A DNA stretch of 64,000 bases, taken from NCBI RefSeq assembly GCF_002812485.1, contig NZ_CP025003.1, positions 2,108,001 to 2,172,000 of the forward strand, written 5' to 3'. The notes beneath the pieces were generated by a model. It saw only the letters and a list, made by a program, of their open reading frames with translations. It was not told where the DNA came from and ran no database searches. Every line of letters begins with the position of its first letter. Positions within the stretch are counted from its first letter, which is position 1. The DNA comes from Dickeya fangzhongdai. GTDB taxonomy: Bacteria > Pseudomonadota > Gammaproteobacteria > Enterobacterales > Enterobacteriaceae. Of the stretch, positions 40,582 to 52,030 are shown one piece after another. The translations under genes and the position numbers were made by a program.

Positions 40582-42255
40582 ATGAATTTCTTAAAGAATA
40601 TTACCGTCAGACGAATGATGTTAATTATCCTGGCGCTGTTTACGGTTGTGTGGGGAATGGCGTCCTCGTTTACCCTGTATTCACTTGGCAATGTCAATGG
40701 TTTATTAAGTGACAATCAGGATCAGAAGAAAAGTTATTCCATTCTGGTTCGCGGCAACGACCAATATTCCCGTGCGGTAATGCGTATGTCGCGCATACCG
40801 GAATTTATACAGCAAGGCGATATGGATAATGCCCAGAAAACGTTGAGCTCTGCGACGGATGCGCTGAACAATGCCAAAGAGGCGTTGGCGCAGTTTAAGC
40901 GCAGCCGGCAGGTCGGCGTTAGCAATGAACAGGTTCAGCAACTGACTGCATCGTGGGAACAGATCCTCAGCAATGCGGTCGAGCCAATGATGAGCGCGCT
41001 GAAAGACGGGCGAATGGATGAATTTAAACGAATTTTCCTGAAACAATATCCGCCGATGAGCGTGGAGTTCGGTGAGTTGACAGAAAAATACGCTGCCGCT
41101 ATCCAGTCCGACAGCACCATTATGAACGTGGGATATTACATCGAGATTAGCAGAAACGTATTACTGGCCGCGCTGATTATCGGTATTACCATATTGTTCC
41201 TGAGCGACCGCTATCTGGTGAGTTATCTGGTGACGCCGATTGGTCAGATTAAACGTCATCTGGAATTGCTGACCAGCGGTAAACTCGGCGTGGAACTGAA
41301 TGAATTCGGCCGCAACTGCGCCGGCCAGTTGATCCCCTACATCCGGACGATGCAGCACAGCCTGCGCAATACGGTGCAGACCATCCATGCCAGCTCGTCG
41401 GTGATTTACACCGGTACCAGCGAAATCCGTCAGGGCAATGACGAGCTGTCGCGCCGTACCGACCAGCAGGCGGCCGCCTTGCAGGAAACCGCCGCCAGTA
41501 TGGAAGAGCTGACCTCGACGGTGAAAAACAATGCCGACAACGTGCGTCAGGCGCGGCAGATTTCGGAAGAAGCGCAGCAGATGGCCCGGCAGGGCGGCGA
41601 GATTACCGACAACGTGGTGACCACCATGCAGAGCATTTCCGACAGTTCCCGCAGGATTGCCGATATTACCAATGTGATTAACGGTATTGCGTTCCAGACC
41701 AATATCCTGGCGCTGAACGCGGCGGTGGAAGCGGCGCGGGCCGGCGAGCAGGGGCGAGGCTTTGCGGTGGTGGCCGGAGAAGTGAGAAATCTGGCGCAAC
41801 GCAGCGCGCAGGCGGCCAAAGAGATTGAAACGCTGATCGGCGAATCGGTCAGCCGGGTGAATACCGGCTCTGAACTGGTGCGCGAAGCGGGCAGCGCTAT
41901 GGAAGTGATTATCTCCTCGGTATCGCGGGTGCATGACCTGATGGGCGAGATTTCGGCGGCGTCCGACGAGCAGAGCCGGGGCATTGCGCAAATCGGTCAG
42001 GCGGTAACGGAAATGGACGGCGTGACGCAGCAGAACGCGGCGTTGGTGCAGGAAGCCACCACGGCGGCGGCGTCGCTGGAAGATCAGGCGCAGAGTCTGG
42101 CGGCGGCGGTAGCGGCGTTTGACCTGGGAGAACGACAGATTTCGCTGAGCGCTTCGCGTGTGGCCGCTCCGGCGCTGAAACGGCCTGTACTGGCTTCTTC
42201 GGTGAACGCGCGGCCGGTTGCGGCTTCCTCTCAGGGGGACTGGGAAACGTTCTGA
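40582..42255 (+). CDS. Methyl-accepting chemotaxis protein 2 of five
   Basis: This is a 557-residue receptor: short N-terminus [15 protein letters not shown]1 to about 35, a Tar-type helical sensor domain, TM2 near 190-210, HAMP, and a signalling domain. It ends in GDWETF, matching the C-terminal pentapeptide (xWETF) that binds CheR and CheB in Tar/Tsr. The sensor differs from receptors 3 and 4, whereas from TM2 onward the sequence is almost identical to theirs. GGAG at the conserved leader end sets the start at 40582, not the longer frame from 40528. Confidence 0.92.
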   Translation: MNFLKNITVRRMMLIILALFTVVWGMASSFTLYSLGNVNGLLSDNQDQKKSYSILVRGNDQYSRAVMRMSRIPEFIQQGDMDNAQKTLSSATDALNNAKEALAQFKRSRQVGVSNEQVQQLTASWEQILSNAVEPMMSALKDGRMDEFKRIFLKQYPPMSVEFGELTEKYAAAIQSDSTIMNVGYYIEISRNVLLAALIIGITILFLSDRYLVSYLVTPIGQIKRHLELLTSGKLGVELNEFGRNCAGQLIPYIRTMQHSLRNTVQTIHASSSVIYTGTSEIRQGNDELSRRTDQQAAALQETAASMEELTSTVKNNADNVRQARQISEEAQQMARQGGEITDNVVTTMQSISDSSRRIADITNVINGIAFQTNILALNAAVEAARAGEQGRGFAVVAGEVRNLAQRSAQAAKEIETLIGESVSRVNTGSELVREAGSAMEVIISSVSRVHDLMGEISAASDEQSRGIAQIGQAVTEMDGVTQQNAALVQEATTAAASLEDQAQSLAAAVAAFDLGERQISLSASRVAAPALKRPVLASSVNARPVAASSQGDWETF

Positions 42256-42282
42256 TACGCTTCTGGTTCTCTCACGCTATCT

Positions 42283-42312
42283 CAGAATGCACCGACTTGC
42301 CGGTGCATTCTG
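42283..42312 (+). terminator. Terminator-like hairpin of chemoreceptor 2
   Basis: CAGAATGCACCG (42283-42294) pairs perfectly with CGGTGCATTCTG (42301-42312), followed by CTTTATGG. The GAATGCACCGG core recurs after receptors 3 and 4. Confidence 0.75.
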
Positions 42313-42614
42313 CTTTATGGCAATGGATTAAATTCGTATACGGGTGGTTGACGTCGGGATGATTACCCTGGACTCAATAACGGAGGGAATTAAAAAATAA
42401 ACAAGGTCGAAAATGAAATAACGTGATCCTGGTCCATTTTACTTTTTTATTTTAAGGCTCACTTAATTTTTAATCTGTAGTCTTAGAGATGAAGACACAG
42501 TGAGCGTGTTACCGGTCATGAAAGTGAATACGAGTTGCTAAAAAGGAATGCAGTTTTATTTAACCGTTATTCATGCCGGAATAAAAATTGTTATTACATT
42601 GTTGAAAATAATTT

Positions 42615-42750
42615 ATTGAGCCAGGGTTTTTCTTGTCACAATGCGCAGCACAGTGGTGAGCGATGCATCTATTTACACTGGGGAATACCAATCGCAGGTG
42701 GCTATGACTAAGCAAGCGCTGAATGCGCGACTAATTATCCGGAGCCTGTT
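42615..42750 (+). repeat. Conserved chemoreceptor leader, copy 2
   Basis: The blocks GAGCCAGGGTTTTTCTTGTC, CGCAGGTGGCTATGACTAA and CCGGAGCCTGTTATGA appear in the same order and spacing as in copies 1 and 3. Confidence 0.72.
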
Positions 42751-44412
42751 ATGAATATTTTAAGACACATCACTGTCAGAAGGATGATGTTAATTATCCT
42801 GGCACTGTTTACCGTCCTCTGGGGAATCGCCTCCATTTTTACTCTGAACTCATTTAGCAGCATGAGCAATTTGCTGAATGACAACATGGCGCAAAAGAAG
42901 AGTTACTCGATGCTGGTCAAAGGCAACGATCAATATTTTCGTGCGGTAACCCGGATGCTGCGTGCGGTGGATTTCCTGCAGACCGGCGATGCCGATAATG
43001 CGCAGAAAACCCTGAGTTCAGCCGCCAGCGCGCTGAAAAATAGCGAAGAAGCGCTGGCGCAGTTCAAAAGCAGCGAGCATATCGGTGTGGACAAAGACGT
43101 CGTGCAGCAGATGACCGATGTCTGGGGCCGATTGCTGCAAAGCGGAGTAGAGCCGATGCTGGCGGCGGTTAAAGACGGTCGGATGGACGATTTTCGTCAG
43201 CTGTTTCGCAAACAGTATCCGCCGCTGAGCGTGGAATTCGGCGGCGTGGCGGATAAATACGCGGCGGCAATTCAATCCGACGACGCTATCATTTCGGCAT
43301 CGCAACACATTGCCATCAACAAGAATGTACTGCTGGTCGCGCTGATTATTGGGGTTATCGTGCTGTTCCTGAGCGACCGCTATCTGGTCAATTATCTGGT
43401 GACGCCGATTGGTCAGATTAAACGTCATCTGGAATTGCTGACCAGCGGTAAACTCGGCGTGGAGCTGGATGAGTTTGGCCGCAACTGCGCCGGCCAGTTG
43501 ATCCCCTACATCCGGGCGATGCAGCACAGCCTGCGCAATACGGTGCAGACCATCCATGCCAGTTCGTCGGTGATTTACACCGGTACCAGCGAAATCCGCC
43601 AGGGCAATGATGAACTGTCGCGCCGTACCGACCAGCAGGCGGCCGCCTTGCAGGAAACCGCCGCCAGTATGGAAGAGCTGACCTCGACGGTGAAAAACAA
43701 CGCCGACAACGTACGTCAGGCGCGGCAGATTTCGGAAGAAGCGCAGCAAATGGCCCGGCAGGGGGGGGATATCACCGACAGCGTGGTGACCACCATGCAG
43801 AGCATTTCCGACAGTTCCCGCAAGATTGCCGATATTACCAGCGTGATTAACGGCATCGCGTTCCAGACCAATATCCTGGCGCTGAACGCGGCGGTGGAAG
43901 CGGCGCGGGCCGGCGAGCAGGGGCGTGGTTTCGCGGTGGTGGCCGGAGAAGTGAGAAATCTGGCGCAGCGCAGCGCGCAGGCCGCCAAAGAGATAGAGAC
44001 GCTGATCGGCGAATCGGTCAGCCGGGTGAATACCGGCTCTGGACTGGTGCGGGAAGCGGGCAACGCCATGGAGGAGATTATCTCCTCGGTATCGCGGGTA
44101 CATGACCTGATGGGCGAAATTTCGGCGGCGTCCGACGAACAAAGCCGGGGCATTGCGCAAATCGGTCAGGCGGTGACGGAGATGGACGGCGTGACGCAGC
44201 AGAACGCGGCGCTGGTGCAGGAAGCCACCACGGCGGCGGCGTCGCTGGAAGATCAGGCGCAGAGTCTGGCGGCAGCGGTAGCAGCGTTTGATCTTGGCGA
44301 CAGACAGACCGCGCTGAACGCTCCGCGTGTTGCCGCTCCGGTGCTGAAACGGCCGGTGCTGAAAGCCTCCCTGCCGGCCAGTTCGTCCAACGGCGACTGG
44401 GAAACGTTCTGA
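42751..44412 (+). CDS. Methyl-accepting chemotaxis protein 3 of five
   Basis: This is a 553-residue receptor starting [13 protein letters not shown] at the conserved GGAGCCTGTT ribosome site. Architecture is TM1, Tar-type helical sensor, TM2, HAMP and signalling domain, ending in NGDWETF. Its sensor is closer to receptor 4 than to receptor 2 (shared [13 protein letters not shown], SSEHxGVD). The cytoplasmic part matches receptors 2 and 4 at almost every residue, which suggests recent duplication or gene conversion. Ligand unknown. Confidence 0.92.
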   Translation: MNILRHITVRRMMLIILALFTVLWGIASIFTLNSFSSMSNLLNDNMAQKKSYSMLVKGNDQYFRAVTRMLRAVDFLQTGDADNAQKTLSSAASALKNSEEALAQFKSSEHIGVDKDVVQQMTDVWGRLLQSGVEPMLAAVKDGRMDDFRQLFRKQYPPLSVEFGGVADKYAAAIQSDDAIISASQHIAINKNVLLVALIIGVIVLFLSDRYLVNYLVTPIGQIKRHLELLTSGKLGVELDEFGRNCAGQLIPYIRAMQHSLRNTVQTIHASSSVIYTGTSEIRQGNDELSRRTDQQAAALQETAASMEELTSTVKNNADNVRQARQISEEAQQMARQGGDITDSVVTTMQSISDSSRKIADITSVINGIAFQTNILALNAAVEAARAGEQGRGFAVVAGEVRNLAQRSAQAAKEIETLIGESVSRVNTGSGLVREAGNAMEEIISSVSRVHDLMGEISAASDEQSRGIAQIGQAVTEMDGVTQQNAALVQEATTAAASLEDQAQSLAAAVAAFDLGDRQTALNAPRVAAPVLKRPVLKASLPASSSNGDWETF

Positions 44413-44442
44413 CGTATTAGGGACATCTGCGTTATCTTCTTC

Positions 44443-44476
44443 GAATGCACCGGCCAGCCGGTGCATTCGCTTTTTC
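44443..44476 (+). terminator. Intrinsic terminator of chemoreceptor 3
   Basis: GAATGCACCGG (44443-44453) pairs with CCGGTGCATTC (44458-44468), followed by GCTTTTTC. Confidence 0.85.
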
Positions 44477-45064
44477 ACGCCGTATAGACCTCACGCTACA
44501 CCCGACATCTGGCTGGAACGGATATTGACCGTCAATCGGCCGTCTGCGCACTTTAATAATTTCTTATCGCTTCTATACTCGATTGAAACAGCCTGAAACA
44601 TCTGGAAACCGAATGGCGGTCGTCAGTGATATCAACGGGCTGTGGCATCGTTGTCGCTACGGTGTCGAGCCAGCAGGGCCACGCGTTTTAGCATAGGGCT
44701 GACGCATCATTTGGGGGCGATAATGCGTGATGGGATGGGAATAAAGTGGTGTAAAACTGAACAGTTGCCATCTGGGATGATTACCTTAAACTCAGTAACG
44801 GGAGAAATTAAAATGTAAGCAATCGAATTGAGAAGGCGTGATCCTGATTGGTTTTATTTATTTTAGATCAGGATGCTCCTGGTTTTTACCGTATTGTTTT
44901 GTTTTTTATCGTATAGTTTAGCGACGTGAAAACCATTGAGGGCGTTATCGGTCATGGCTGACTAAATAGAACGTCGTCAACGCTGGCGTGTTGCTTTGAT
45001 TTTCTCAGTAATCATTCGTACCAGAAACATAAATGTTATTACTGACGTCTTCCCGATGATTGTT

Positions 45065-45206
45065 GTTGAGCCAGGCGTTTCCTTGTCATGGTACGAAGCG
45101 AGTGGCTGTGGTGAGGGATGCGTCTGGCTACAGTCGGGGTCAACCAAACGCAGGTGGCTACTATCAAACATGTGCTTAACGCGCGATTAATTGTCCGGAG
45201 CCTGTT
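45065..45206 (+). repeat. Conserved chemoreceptor leader, copy 3
   Basis: GAGCCAGGCGTTTCCTTGTC, CGCAGGTGGCTACTATCAAA and GTCCGGAGCCTGTTATGA follow the same order as in the other two copies, with more substitutions. Confidence 0.7.
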
Positions 45207-46874
45207 ATGACTTTTTTAAGAAATATTACCGTCAGAAGAATGATGCTGGTGATTCTGGCACTGTTTACCGTTATCTGGGGTATCGCCTCTATTTATACAT
45301 TGAACTCCTTCAGCAGCATGAACAACCTGCTGGATGACACGATAGACCAAAAGAAAAGTTATTCGAATCTGGTCAAAGGCAATGATCAGTATTTCCGCTC
45401 GGTAACGCGGATGATGCGGGTGGTGGATTACCGGCAGGCCGGCGATACCGACAATGCGCAAAAGACCCTGCTCTCGGCTACCACCGCACTGAAAAATAGC
45501 GAAGAGGCGCTGGCGCAGTTTAGAAGCAGCGAGCACGTCGGCGTGGATGAGGCGCTGGCGAAGCAGATGGTCGATGTCTGGAGTCGGCTGCTGCAAAACG
45601 GAATGGCGCCGCTGTTGGCGGCGGTTAGCGAAGGCCGGAACGATGATTTCCAGCAGCTTTACCGCCAACAATATATGGCGCTGAGCGTGGAATTTGGCGA
45701 TGTGGCGAACAAATACGTCAACGCCATCCAGGCGGACAATACCATCACGGCGTTGAAGGAACACATCGCCTTCAATAAAAACGTGTTGCTGGTCGCGCTG
45801 ATTATTGGCGTCATCGTGCTGTTCCTGAGCGACCGTTATCTGGTCACCTATCTGGTGACGCCGATTGGTCAGATTAAACGTCACCTGGAATTGCTGACCA
45901 GCGGTAAACTCGGCGTGGAACTGAATGAATTCGGCCGCAACTGCGCCGGACAACTGATCCCTTACATTCGGGCGATGCAGCATAGCCTGAGCGATACCGT
46001 ACAAACCATCCACACCAGTTCGTCGGTAATCCATACCGGCACCAGCGAAATCCGCCAGGGCAATGACGAGCTGTCGCGCCGTACCGACCAGCAGGCTTCG
46101 GCGCTGCAGGAAACCGCCGCCAGCATGGAAGAACTGACCTCGACGGTGAAAAACAACGCCGACAACGTACGTCAGGCGCGGCAGATTTCCGAAGAAGCGC
46201 AGCAAATGGCCCGGCAGGGCGGTGACATCACCGACAGCGTGGTGACCACCATGCAGAGCATTTCCGACAGTTCCCGCAAGATTGCCGATATTACCAGCGT
46301 AATTAACGGCATTGCCTTCCAGACCAATATCCTGGCGCTGAACGCGGCGGTGGAAGCGGCGCGGGCCGGCGAGCAGGGGCGTGGTTTCGCGGTGGTGGCC
46401 GGGGAAGTGCGCAGTCTGGCGCAGCGTAGCGCGCAGGCGGCCAAAGAGATTGAGACGCTGATCAGCGAATCGGTCGGCCGGGTGAATACCGGTTCTGAAC
46501 TGGTGCGCGAAGCGGGCAGCGCTATGGAAGTGATTATCTCCTCGGTATCGCGGGTGCATGACCTGATGGGCGAGATTTCGGCGGCGTCCGACGAGCAGAG
46601 CCGGGGCATTGCGCAAATCGGTCAGGCGGTGACGGAAATGGACGGCGTGACGCAGCAGAACGCGGCGTTGGTGCAGGAAGCCACCACGGCGGCGGCGTCG
46701 CTGGAAGAGCAGGCGCAAAGTCTGTCGGCGGCGGTAGCGGCGTTTGATCTTGGCGACAGGCAGAGTGTGTTTATTTCACCTCGCGCCGCCGTGCCGGCGC
46801 TGAAACGACCGGCGCTGAAAGCTTCCCTGCCAGCCGCGACCAGTTCGTCCCACGGCGATTGGGAAACGTTCTGA
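45207..46874 (+). CDS. Methyl-accepting chemotaxis protein 4 of five
   Basis: This is a 555-residue receptor starting [13 protein letters not shown]. The sensor region is diverged from receptor 3 by scattered changes (for example [11 protein letters not shown] and [12 protein letters not shown]), while the HAMP and signalling domains are nearly identical to receptors 2 and 3. It ends in HGDWETF, a CheR/CheB docking pentapeptide. The start is fixed by the conserved GGAGCCTGTT. It is a separate transcription unit with its own leader and terminator. Confidence 0.92.
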   Translation: MTFLRNITVRRMMLVILALFTVIWGIASIYTLNSFSSMNNLLDDTIDQKKSYSNLVKGNDQYFRSVTRMMRVVDYRQAGDTDNAQKTLLSATTALKNSEEALAQFRSSEHVGVDEALAKQMVDVWSRLLQNGMAPLLAAVSEGRNDDFQQLYRQQYMALSVEFGDVANKYVNAIQADNTITALKEHIAFNKNVLLVALIIGVIVLFLSDRYLVTYLVTPIGQIKRHLELLTSGKLGVELNEFGRNCAGQLIPYIRAMQHSLSDTVQTIHTSSSVIHTGTSEIRQGNDELSRRTDQQASALQETAASMEELTSTVKNNADNVRQARQISEEAQQMARQGGDITDSVVTTMQSISDSSRKIADITSVINGIAFQTNILALNAAVEAARAGEQGRGFAVVAGEVRSLAQRSAQAAKEIETLISESVGRVNTGSELVREAGSAMEVIISSVSRVHDLMGEISAASDEQSRGIAQIGQAVTEMDGVTQQNAALVQEATTAAASLEEQAQSLSAAVAAFDLGDRQSVFISPRAAVPALKRPALKASLPAATSSSHGDWETF

Positions 46875-47252
46875 CGGGTTTCGGGCTTCCCGTTTTATCT
46901 CCGAATGCACCGGCTTGCCGGTGCATTTTTTGATCATAACGCCGGCGAGGTAAACGCTGTGTTGGCTTTTTCCCGGTACGGTTTTTAGGCGAATAGCCGG
47001 ATGCGTCATCCCATTTTTTCTATCCCTGCCTATACTTGCTGGTAATCAGAACGCACTTGACCAGATATTGATTCTCCTGCTCATAACCGCCGGTTGGCGT
47101 TACTTTTGCTTTTTCTATGCATGACGTGTTTGCCGGTGGTGTGTGGCAACGTTAGCGTTCCGATATTTATGTCTTGCCGTATTAAGGGGTGAAGGATGCT
47201 CTGCTAATCAGTGAATCGTGGAAAAACGTCAAATAACGATCTGGAGTTAACT
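46875..47252. other. Intergenic region upstream of chemoreceptor 5
   Basis: This gap of 378 bases has the terminator of receptor 4 and then sequence unrelated to the leader shared by receptors 2-4. No gene or clear promoter was seen. Confidence 0.55.
46903..46931 (+). terminator. Intrinsic terminator of chemoreceptor 4
   Basis: AATGCACCGGC pairs with GCCGGTGCATT (46904-46914 with 46917-46927), with six T overlapping its end. Confidence 0.88.
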
Positions 47253-48938
47253 ATGACTTTTCTAAGAAATATCAGCATAAAAATTATGATGTTAATCATC
47301 ATGGGTTTTTTTGTGGTGTTATGGTGCGGTGCGTCCGGTTTCAGTCTTTATTCGCTTCAGCATGTGACTGTACTTTTGAATAAAAGCGTCTCTCAGAAAA
47401 ACAGCTATTCCTCCCTGGTCTATGGCAACGATCAATATTTTCGCTCGGTTACCCGCATGGCGCGAGTAATGGATTATCTGCAATTCAATGATGCCGACAA
47501 TGCCAAAAAGACGCTGGATTCAGCGCAAAATGCGATTAACAACACCAAAGATGCGCTGGAAAAATTTAAAACAGCGGAGCACGTGGGAATTGATAAGGCG
47601 TTGGCGGATAACATGGTCACAACCTGGTCGAATTTAATCAGCACCGGAATTGAACCCATGTATAGCGCGCTGAGAAGCAATAATCTGGATGAGTTCCGGC
47701 GTATTTTTCGAACGGTCTATCCCGCCGCCAGCGTCGCTTTTGGCGAGGTAGCCCAGAAGTACTCCAGCGCGATAACCAGTTCCGATTATATCCAGTCGGT
47801 GAATGCCTATAATGGTTGGAACCGGAATGTCTTGGTTTTCGCTTTGCTGATGAGCCTGCTGGTGTTTGTGATCAGCGAACGTTATCTGGCTAACTATCTG
47901 GTTAGCCCCATCGGCAGTATTAAGGCGCACATGTCAAAGCTGACCGCCGGGCGACTGGATCAACATTTGGCGGAATTTGGGCGTAATTGCGCCGGGCGTA
48001 TTATTCCCGATATTAAACAATTGCAGAATAGCCTGATAAATACCGTGTCGTTAATTCGTAATAGCGCGGAAACCATTTATCAGGGCGCGACGGAAATCCG
48101 TCACGGTAATAATGACCTGTCCAGCCGTACCGAACAGCAGGCCTCCGCGCTGCAGGAAACCGCCGCCAGCATGGAACAACTCAGCTCTACCGTGCTGCAT
48201 AATGCTGAAAACGTGCATCAGGCCAGTAAGCTGGCGGGAGAAGCCACCGACGCGGCAAAACAGGGCGGGAAAATTACCAACAATGTGGTGGAAACCATGG
48301 ACAGTATTACCGCCAGCTCCCGCAAGATTGCCGATATTACCTCGGTCATCAATGGCATTGCCTTTCAGACCAATATTCTGGCGCTGAATGCCGCGGTGGA
48401 AGCCGCTCGGGCCGGCGAACAGGGACGGGGATTCGCGGTGGTGGCGGGAGAAGTGCGCAGTCTGGCGCAGCGCAGCGCGCAGGCGGCCAAAGAGATCGAG
48501 GGGCTGATCGCGGAATCGGTATCCCGGGTGGATATCGGCTCATCGCAGGTTAAACAGGCGGGGGAGGCGATGGGTACAATTATCACCGCCGTATCGCATG
48601 TCAGCGACCTGATTGGCGAGATAGCCTCGGCATCGGATGAACAGAGCCGGGGGATTGCGCAAATCGGACAGGCCGTCAATGAAATGGACGGCGTGACGCA
48701 ACAGAATGCCGCGTTGGTGCAACAGGCGATGACGGCCGCCACGTCGCTGGAAGATCAGGCGCGACAACTGACGCAGGCAGTAGAAGTGTTCCACCTCGGC
48801 ACTGAACACCAGACGGCCGCCGGGCGCGCAAACCCGGCGGGCAACATGGCGCTGAAGCGCCCGGCGCTCAGGGGAACAACCCCGGCTTTGCCGCCTGCCC
48901 GTAAGGCCAACGAGCAGGATAACTGGGAAAAATTCTGA
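47253..48938 (+). CDS. Methyl-accepting chemotaxis protein 5 of five
   Basis: This is a 561-residue receptor starting [13 protein letters not shown] with CTGGAG upstream. It has the same Tar-type layout, but sensor, HAMP and much of the methylation region differ from receptors 2-4; only the signalling tip and flanks are near identical. The C-terminus is DNWEKF, a variant of the NWETF pentapeptide with Lys in place of Thr. The proline-rich tail before it is longer than in its neighbours. Ligand unknown. Confidence 0.92.
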   Translation: MTFLRNISIKIMMLIIMGFFVVLWCGASGFSLYSLQHVTVLLNKSVSQKNSYSSLVYGNDQYFRSVTRMARVMDYLQFNDADNAKKTLDSAQNAINNTKDALEKFKTAEHVGIDKALADNMVTTWSNLISTGIEPMYSALRSNNLDEFRRIFRTVYPAASVAFGEVAQKYSSAITSSDYIQSVNAYNGWNRNVLVFALLMSLLVFVISERYLANYLVSPIGSIKAHMSKLTAGRLDQHLAEFGRNCAGRIIPDIKQLQNSLINTVSLIRNSAETIYQGATEIRHGNNDLSSRTEQQASALQETAASMEQLSSTVLHNAENVHQASKLAGEATDAAKQGGKITNNVVETMDSITASSRKIADITSVINGIAFQTNILALNAAVEAARAGEQGRGFAVVAGEVRSLAQRSAQAAKEIEGLIAESVSRVDIGSSQVKQAGEAMGTIITAVSHVSDLIGEIASASDEQSRGIAQIGQAVNEMDGVTQQNAALVQQAMTAATSLEDQARQLTQAVEVFHLGTEHQTAAGRANPAGNMALKRPALRGTTPALPPARKANEQDNWEKF

Positions 48939-49137
48939 TCCTGTCCGACCGCCCGCCGCGTCCGTTGCAACGGATACGGCGGGCGCGGTGTTGTCGTGGT
49001 AAGCGCCGTGGCAAGTTGAAGTCTTTTCATCAGCCATGACACACAATCACTGGATAATCTTCAGACACTCCATTAGAGTTGTGGCCGGCGTTGGCCCTGG
49101 GCAACGTCAGACTGAGAGACACCTGCTGGAGAAAAAC

Positions 49138-49806
49138 ATGTCGGCTGTATTAACAAAAGAAGCGGCCCTGGTTCACGAGGCGCTGCTGGCGCGTGGCCTG
49201 GAAACCCCACTGCGCGGCAAGATGCTGGAGAGTGAAACCCGTAAGCGCCTCATCGCTGAGCACATGACGGAAATCATGAACCTGCTGAATCTCGATCTGG
49301 AAGACGATAGTCTGGCGGAAACCCCTCACCGCATCGCCAAAATGTATGTGGAAGAGATCTTTTCCGGTCTGGATTACGCCAATTTCCCGAAAATCACCAT
49401 TATCGAAAACAAGATGAAAGTGGACGAAATGGTGACGGTGCGCGACATCACCCTGACCAGTACCTGCGAACACCACTTTGTGACTATCGACGGTAAAGCC
49501 ACGGTGGCCTACATCCCGAAAGAGGGCGTGATTGGGCTGTCCAAAATCAACCGTATCGTGCAGTTCTTCTCCCAGCGCCCGCAGGTGCAGGAGCGTCTGA
49601 CCCAGCAGATTCTGGTGGCGTTGCAGACGCTGCTCGGCACCAACAACGTGGCGGTGTCGATTGACGCGGTGCACTATTGCGTCAAGGCGCGCGGTATTCG
49701 CGACGCCACCAGCGCCACCACCACCACGTCGCTGGGCGGCCTGTTCAAATCCAGTCAGAATACCCGGCAGGAGTTCCTGCGCGCCGTGCGTCATCACCAC
49801 AACTGA
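49138..49806 (+). CDS. folE: GTP cyclohydrolase I
   Basis: This is the first enzyme of tetrahydrofolate and pterin synthesis, converting GTP to dihydroneopterin triphosphate. It has 222 residues, the same length as E. coli FolE. Zinc and catalytic residues appear in [16 protein letters not shown] and [10 protein letters not shown], with the C-terminal [13 protein letters not shown]. The start is ATG 49138 (CTGGAG upstream); the frame is open 34 residues further without conservation. The next gene yeiB follows as in E. coli. Confidence 0.95.
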   Translation: MSAVLTKEAALVHEALLARGLETPLRGKMLESETRKRLIAEHMTEIMNLLNLDLEDDSLAETPHRIAKMYVEEIFSGLDYANFPKITIIENKMKVDEMVTVRDITLTSTCEHHFVTIDGKATVAYIPKEGVIGLSKINRIVQFFSQRPQVQERLTQQILVALQTLLGTNNVAVSIDAVHYCVKARGIRDATSATTTTSLGGLFKSSQNTRQEFLRAVRHHHN

Positions 49807-49918
49807 TCGTCCCGGTTGGTTGTCTTCCGGCGGCCGGTGTCGGCCGCCATAAAATCATGGGCATTTGCCGTGCCAGTCACTACAATTCGCTGATACTTCC
49901 CTGTATTTGCTAAAAGCC

Positions 49919-51103
49919 ATGTCGCCACCGCCTCATTCTTCATCCCGTATTCCTATGCTGGACTTCGCCCGTGGCCTGGCGATGCTCGGCATTCTGTTAA
50001 TGAATATTGTCTCGTTCGGTCTGCCGCACGCGGCCTACCTCAACCCGGCGTGGCAGGGGCCGCCTTCCGCCGCGGATGCCTGGACGTGGGCGCTGATGGA
50101 TATGGTGGCGCAGGGGAAATTTCTCACCCTGTTTGCCCTGCTGTTTGGCGCCGGGCTGCAACTGCTGCTAAAACGCGGCAAGCGTTGGATTCATGCGCGA
50201 TTGTTCTGGCTGATGGTGTTCGGTCTGTTTCACAGCATTTTTATGTGGGACGGCGATATCCTGCTGGACTATGGCCTGATCGGCCTGGTGTGCTACGGCC
50301 TGTTGCGGCACGCCGACAGCACCCGCATGTTGCTGCGTACCGGTGTGGTGCTGTATCTGATGGGGCTGGCGATGCTAGTGGTGTTGAGTCAGGTGCTAAG
50401 TCCGGACGGCGGCAGTTTCTGGCAGCCGGGGCCGGCCGAGGTCACCTATGAAGCCTGGTGGCTGGTGCAAGGCGGGCCGGAAGCCTGGCGTAATCGACTG
50501 TCGTTGCTGAATGAAAGCCTGTTGTCGCTGGGCATCCAGTATGGCTGGCTGCTGGCCGGGTCGATGGTGATGGGCGCGGCGCTGATGCGCAGCGGCTGGC
50601 TGCGTGGGCAGTTTAGCCAGCGGCATTATCGCCGCGTCGCGCTATGGCTGCTGCCGTTGGCGTTGCTGATTGACGGGGTGGGCGTCGCTGCACAGTGGCA
50701 ACTGCAATGGGACTACCGCTGGTGCGGTTTGCTGTTGCAAATCCCGCGGGAAGTGGGCGCGCCGCTGCAGGCGATTGCGTATCTGGCGTTGTGTTACGGC
50801 TTCTGGCCGACGCTGGCGAACTGGCGGCTAACTCGCTGGATTGTCGATGTCGGGCGTATGGCGTTAAGCAGCTATCTGTTGCAAACCCTGATTTGCACCG
50901 CGCTGTTCAACCGCCTCGGCTGGTTTATGCAATTGGATCGCTGGCAGCTATTGCTGGTGGTACCGCCGGTATGGCTATGCAATCTGCTGGCGGCGCGTAT
51001 CTGGCTGGGCGCTTTCCGGCAAGGGCCGCTAGAGGGCGTATGGCGCTGGCTGACGGCTCGGGTTGCCGGGCCGGTTTCTGCGCAATCCGCGCATGAACCC
51101 TGA
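49919..51103 (+). CDS. yeiB: DUF418 family inner-membrane protein YeiB
   Basis: This 394-residue protein has about ten hydrophobic helices. The N-terminal RIPMLDFARGLAMLGILLMNIVSFG and the C-terminal DUF418 region (IVDVGRMALSSYLLQTLICTALF) define the YeiB family. Its function is not established; it may be a transporter or acyl-type membrane enzyme. The start at 49919 is the one closest to the family N-terminus, though its ribosome site is weak. The folE-yeiB order matches E. coli. Confidence 0.88.
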   Translation: MSPPPHSSSRIPMLDFARGLAMLGILLMNIVSFGLPHAAYLNPAWQGPPSAADAWTWALMDMVAQGKFLTLFALLFGAGLQLLLKRGKRWIHARLFWLMVFGLFHSIFMWDGDILLDYGLIGLVCYGLLRHADSTRMLLRTGVVLYLMGLAMLVVLSQVLSPDGGSFWQPGPAEVTYEAWWLVQGGPEAWRNRLSLLNESLLSLGIQYGWLLAGSMVMGAALMRSGWLRGQFSQRHYRRVALWLLPLALLIDGVGVAAQWQLQWDYRWCGLLLQIPREVGAPLQAIAYLALCYGFWPTLANWRLTRWIVDVGRMALSSYLLQTLICTALFNRLGWFMQLDRWQLLLVVPPVWLCNLLAARIWLGAFRQGPLEGVWRWLTARVAGPVSAQSAHEP

Positions 51104-51970
<867 letters not shown>

Positions 51971-51991
51971 TCAGAATGACGGGGTGGGGAA

Positions 51992-52020
51992 ACACCAGCC
52001 GGGTTATCAACCCGACTGGT
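51992..52020 (-). terminator. Hairpin downstream of rimO
   Basis: ACCAGCCGGGTT and AACCCGACTGGT pair with one mismatch around ATC. It starts about 10 bases past the rimO stop. No good T-run is present, so termination is uncertain. Confidence 0.45.
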
Positions 52021-52030
52021 TTGGACGGAA

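Larger units (their letters stand above)
42256..42750. other. Intergenic region upstream of chemoreceptor 3
   Basis: This gap of 495 bases has the terminator of receptor 2, an AT-rich stretch sharing GGGATGATTACC and GTGATCCTG blocks with the region before receptor 4, and the conserved leader. No gene was seen. Confidence 0.6.
44413..45206. other. Intergenic region upstream of chemoreceptor 4
   Basis: This is a gap of 794 bases. After the terminator there are about 270 bases with no recognisable feature, then a block similar to the region before receptor 3 (GGGATGATTACC at about 44775), then the conserved leader. An open frame of 64 residues at 44996-45190 overlaps the leader and looks spurious. 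Confidence 0.6.

Noticed and set aside
44996..45190. Possible 64-codon gene upstream of chemoreceptor 4
   Set aside because: It overlaps the conserved leader, and the matching leaders before receptors 2 and 3 do not keep the frame open.
43018..46718. Long antisense open frames (486 and 500 codons) opposite chemoreceptors 3 and 4
   Set aside because: They repeat in every near-identical receptor because the sense strand is conserved. They are His/Arg-rich shadows without ribosome sites.
38292..48938. CRISPR or other tandem short repeat
   Set aside because: The repetition comes from homologous chemoreceptor genes and their leaders, not from short spaced repeats.
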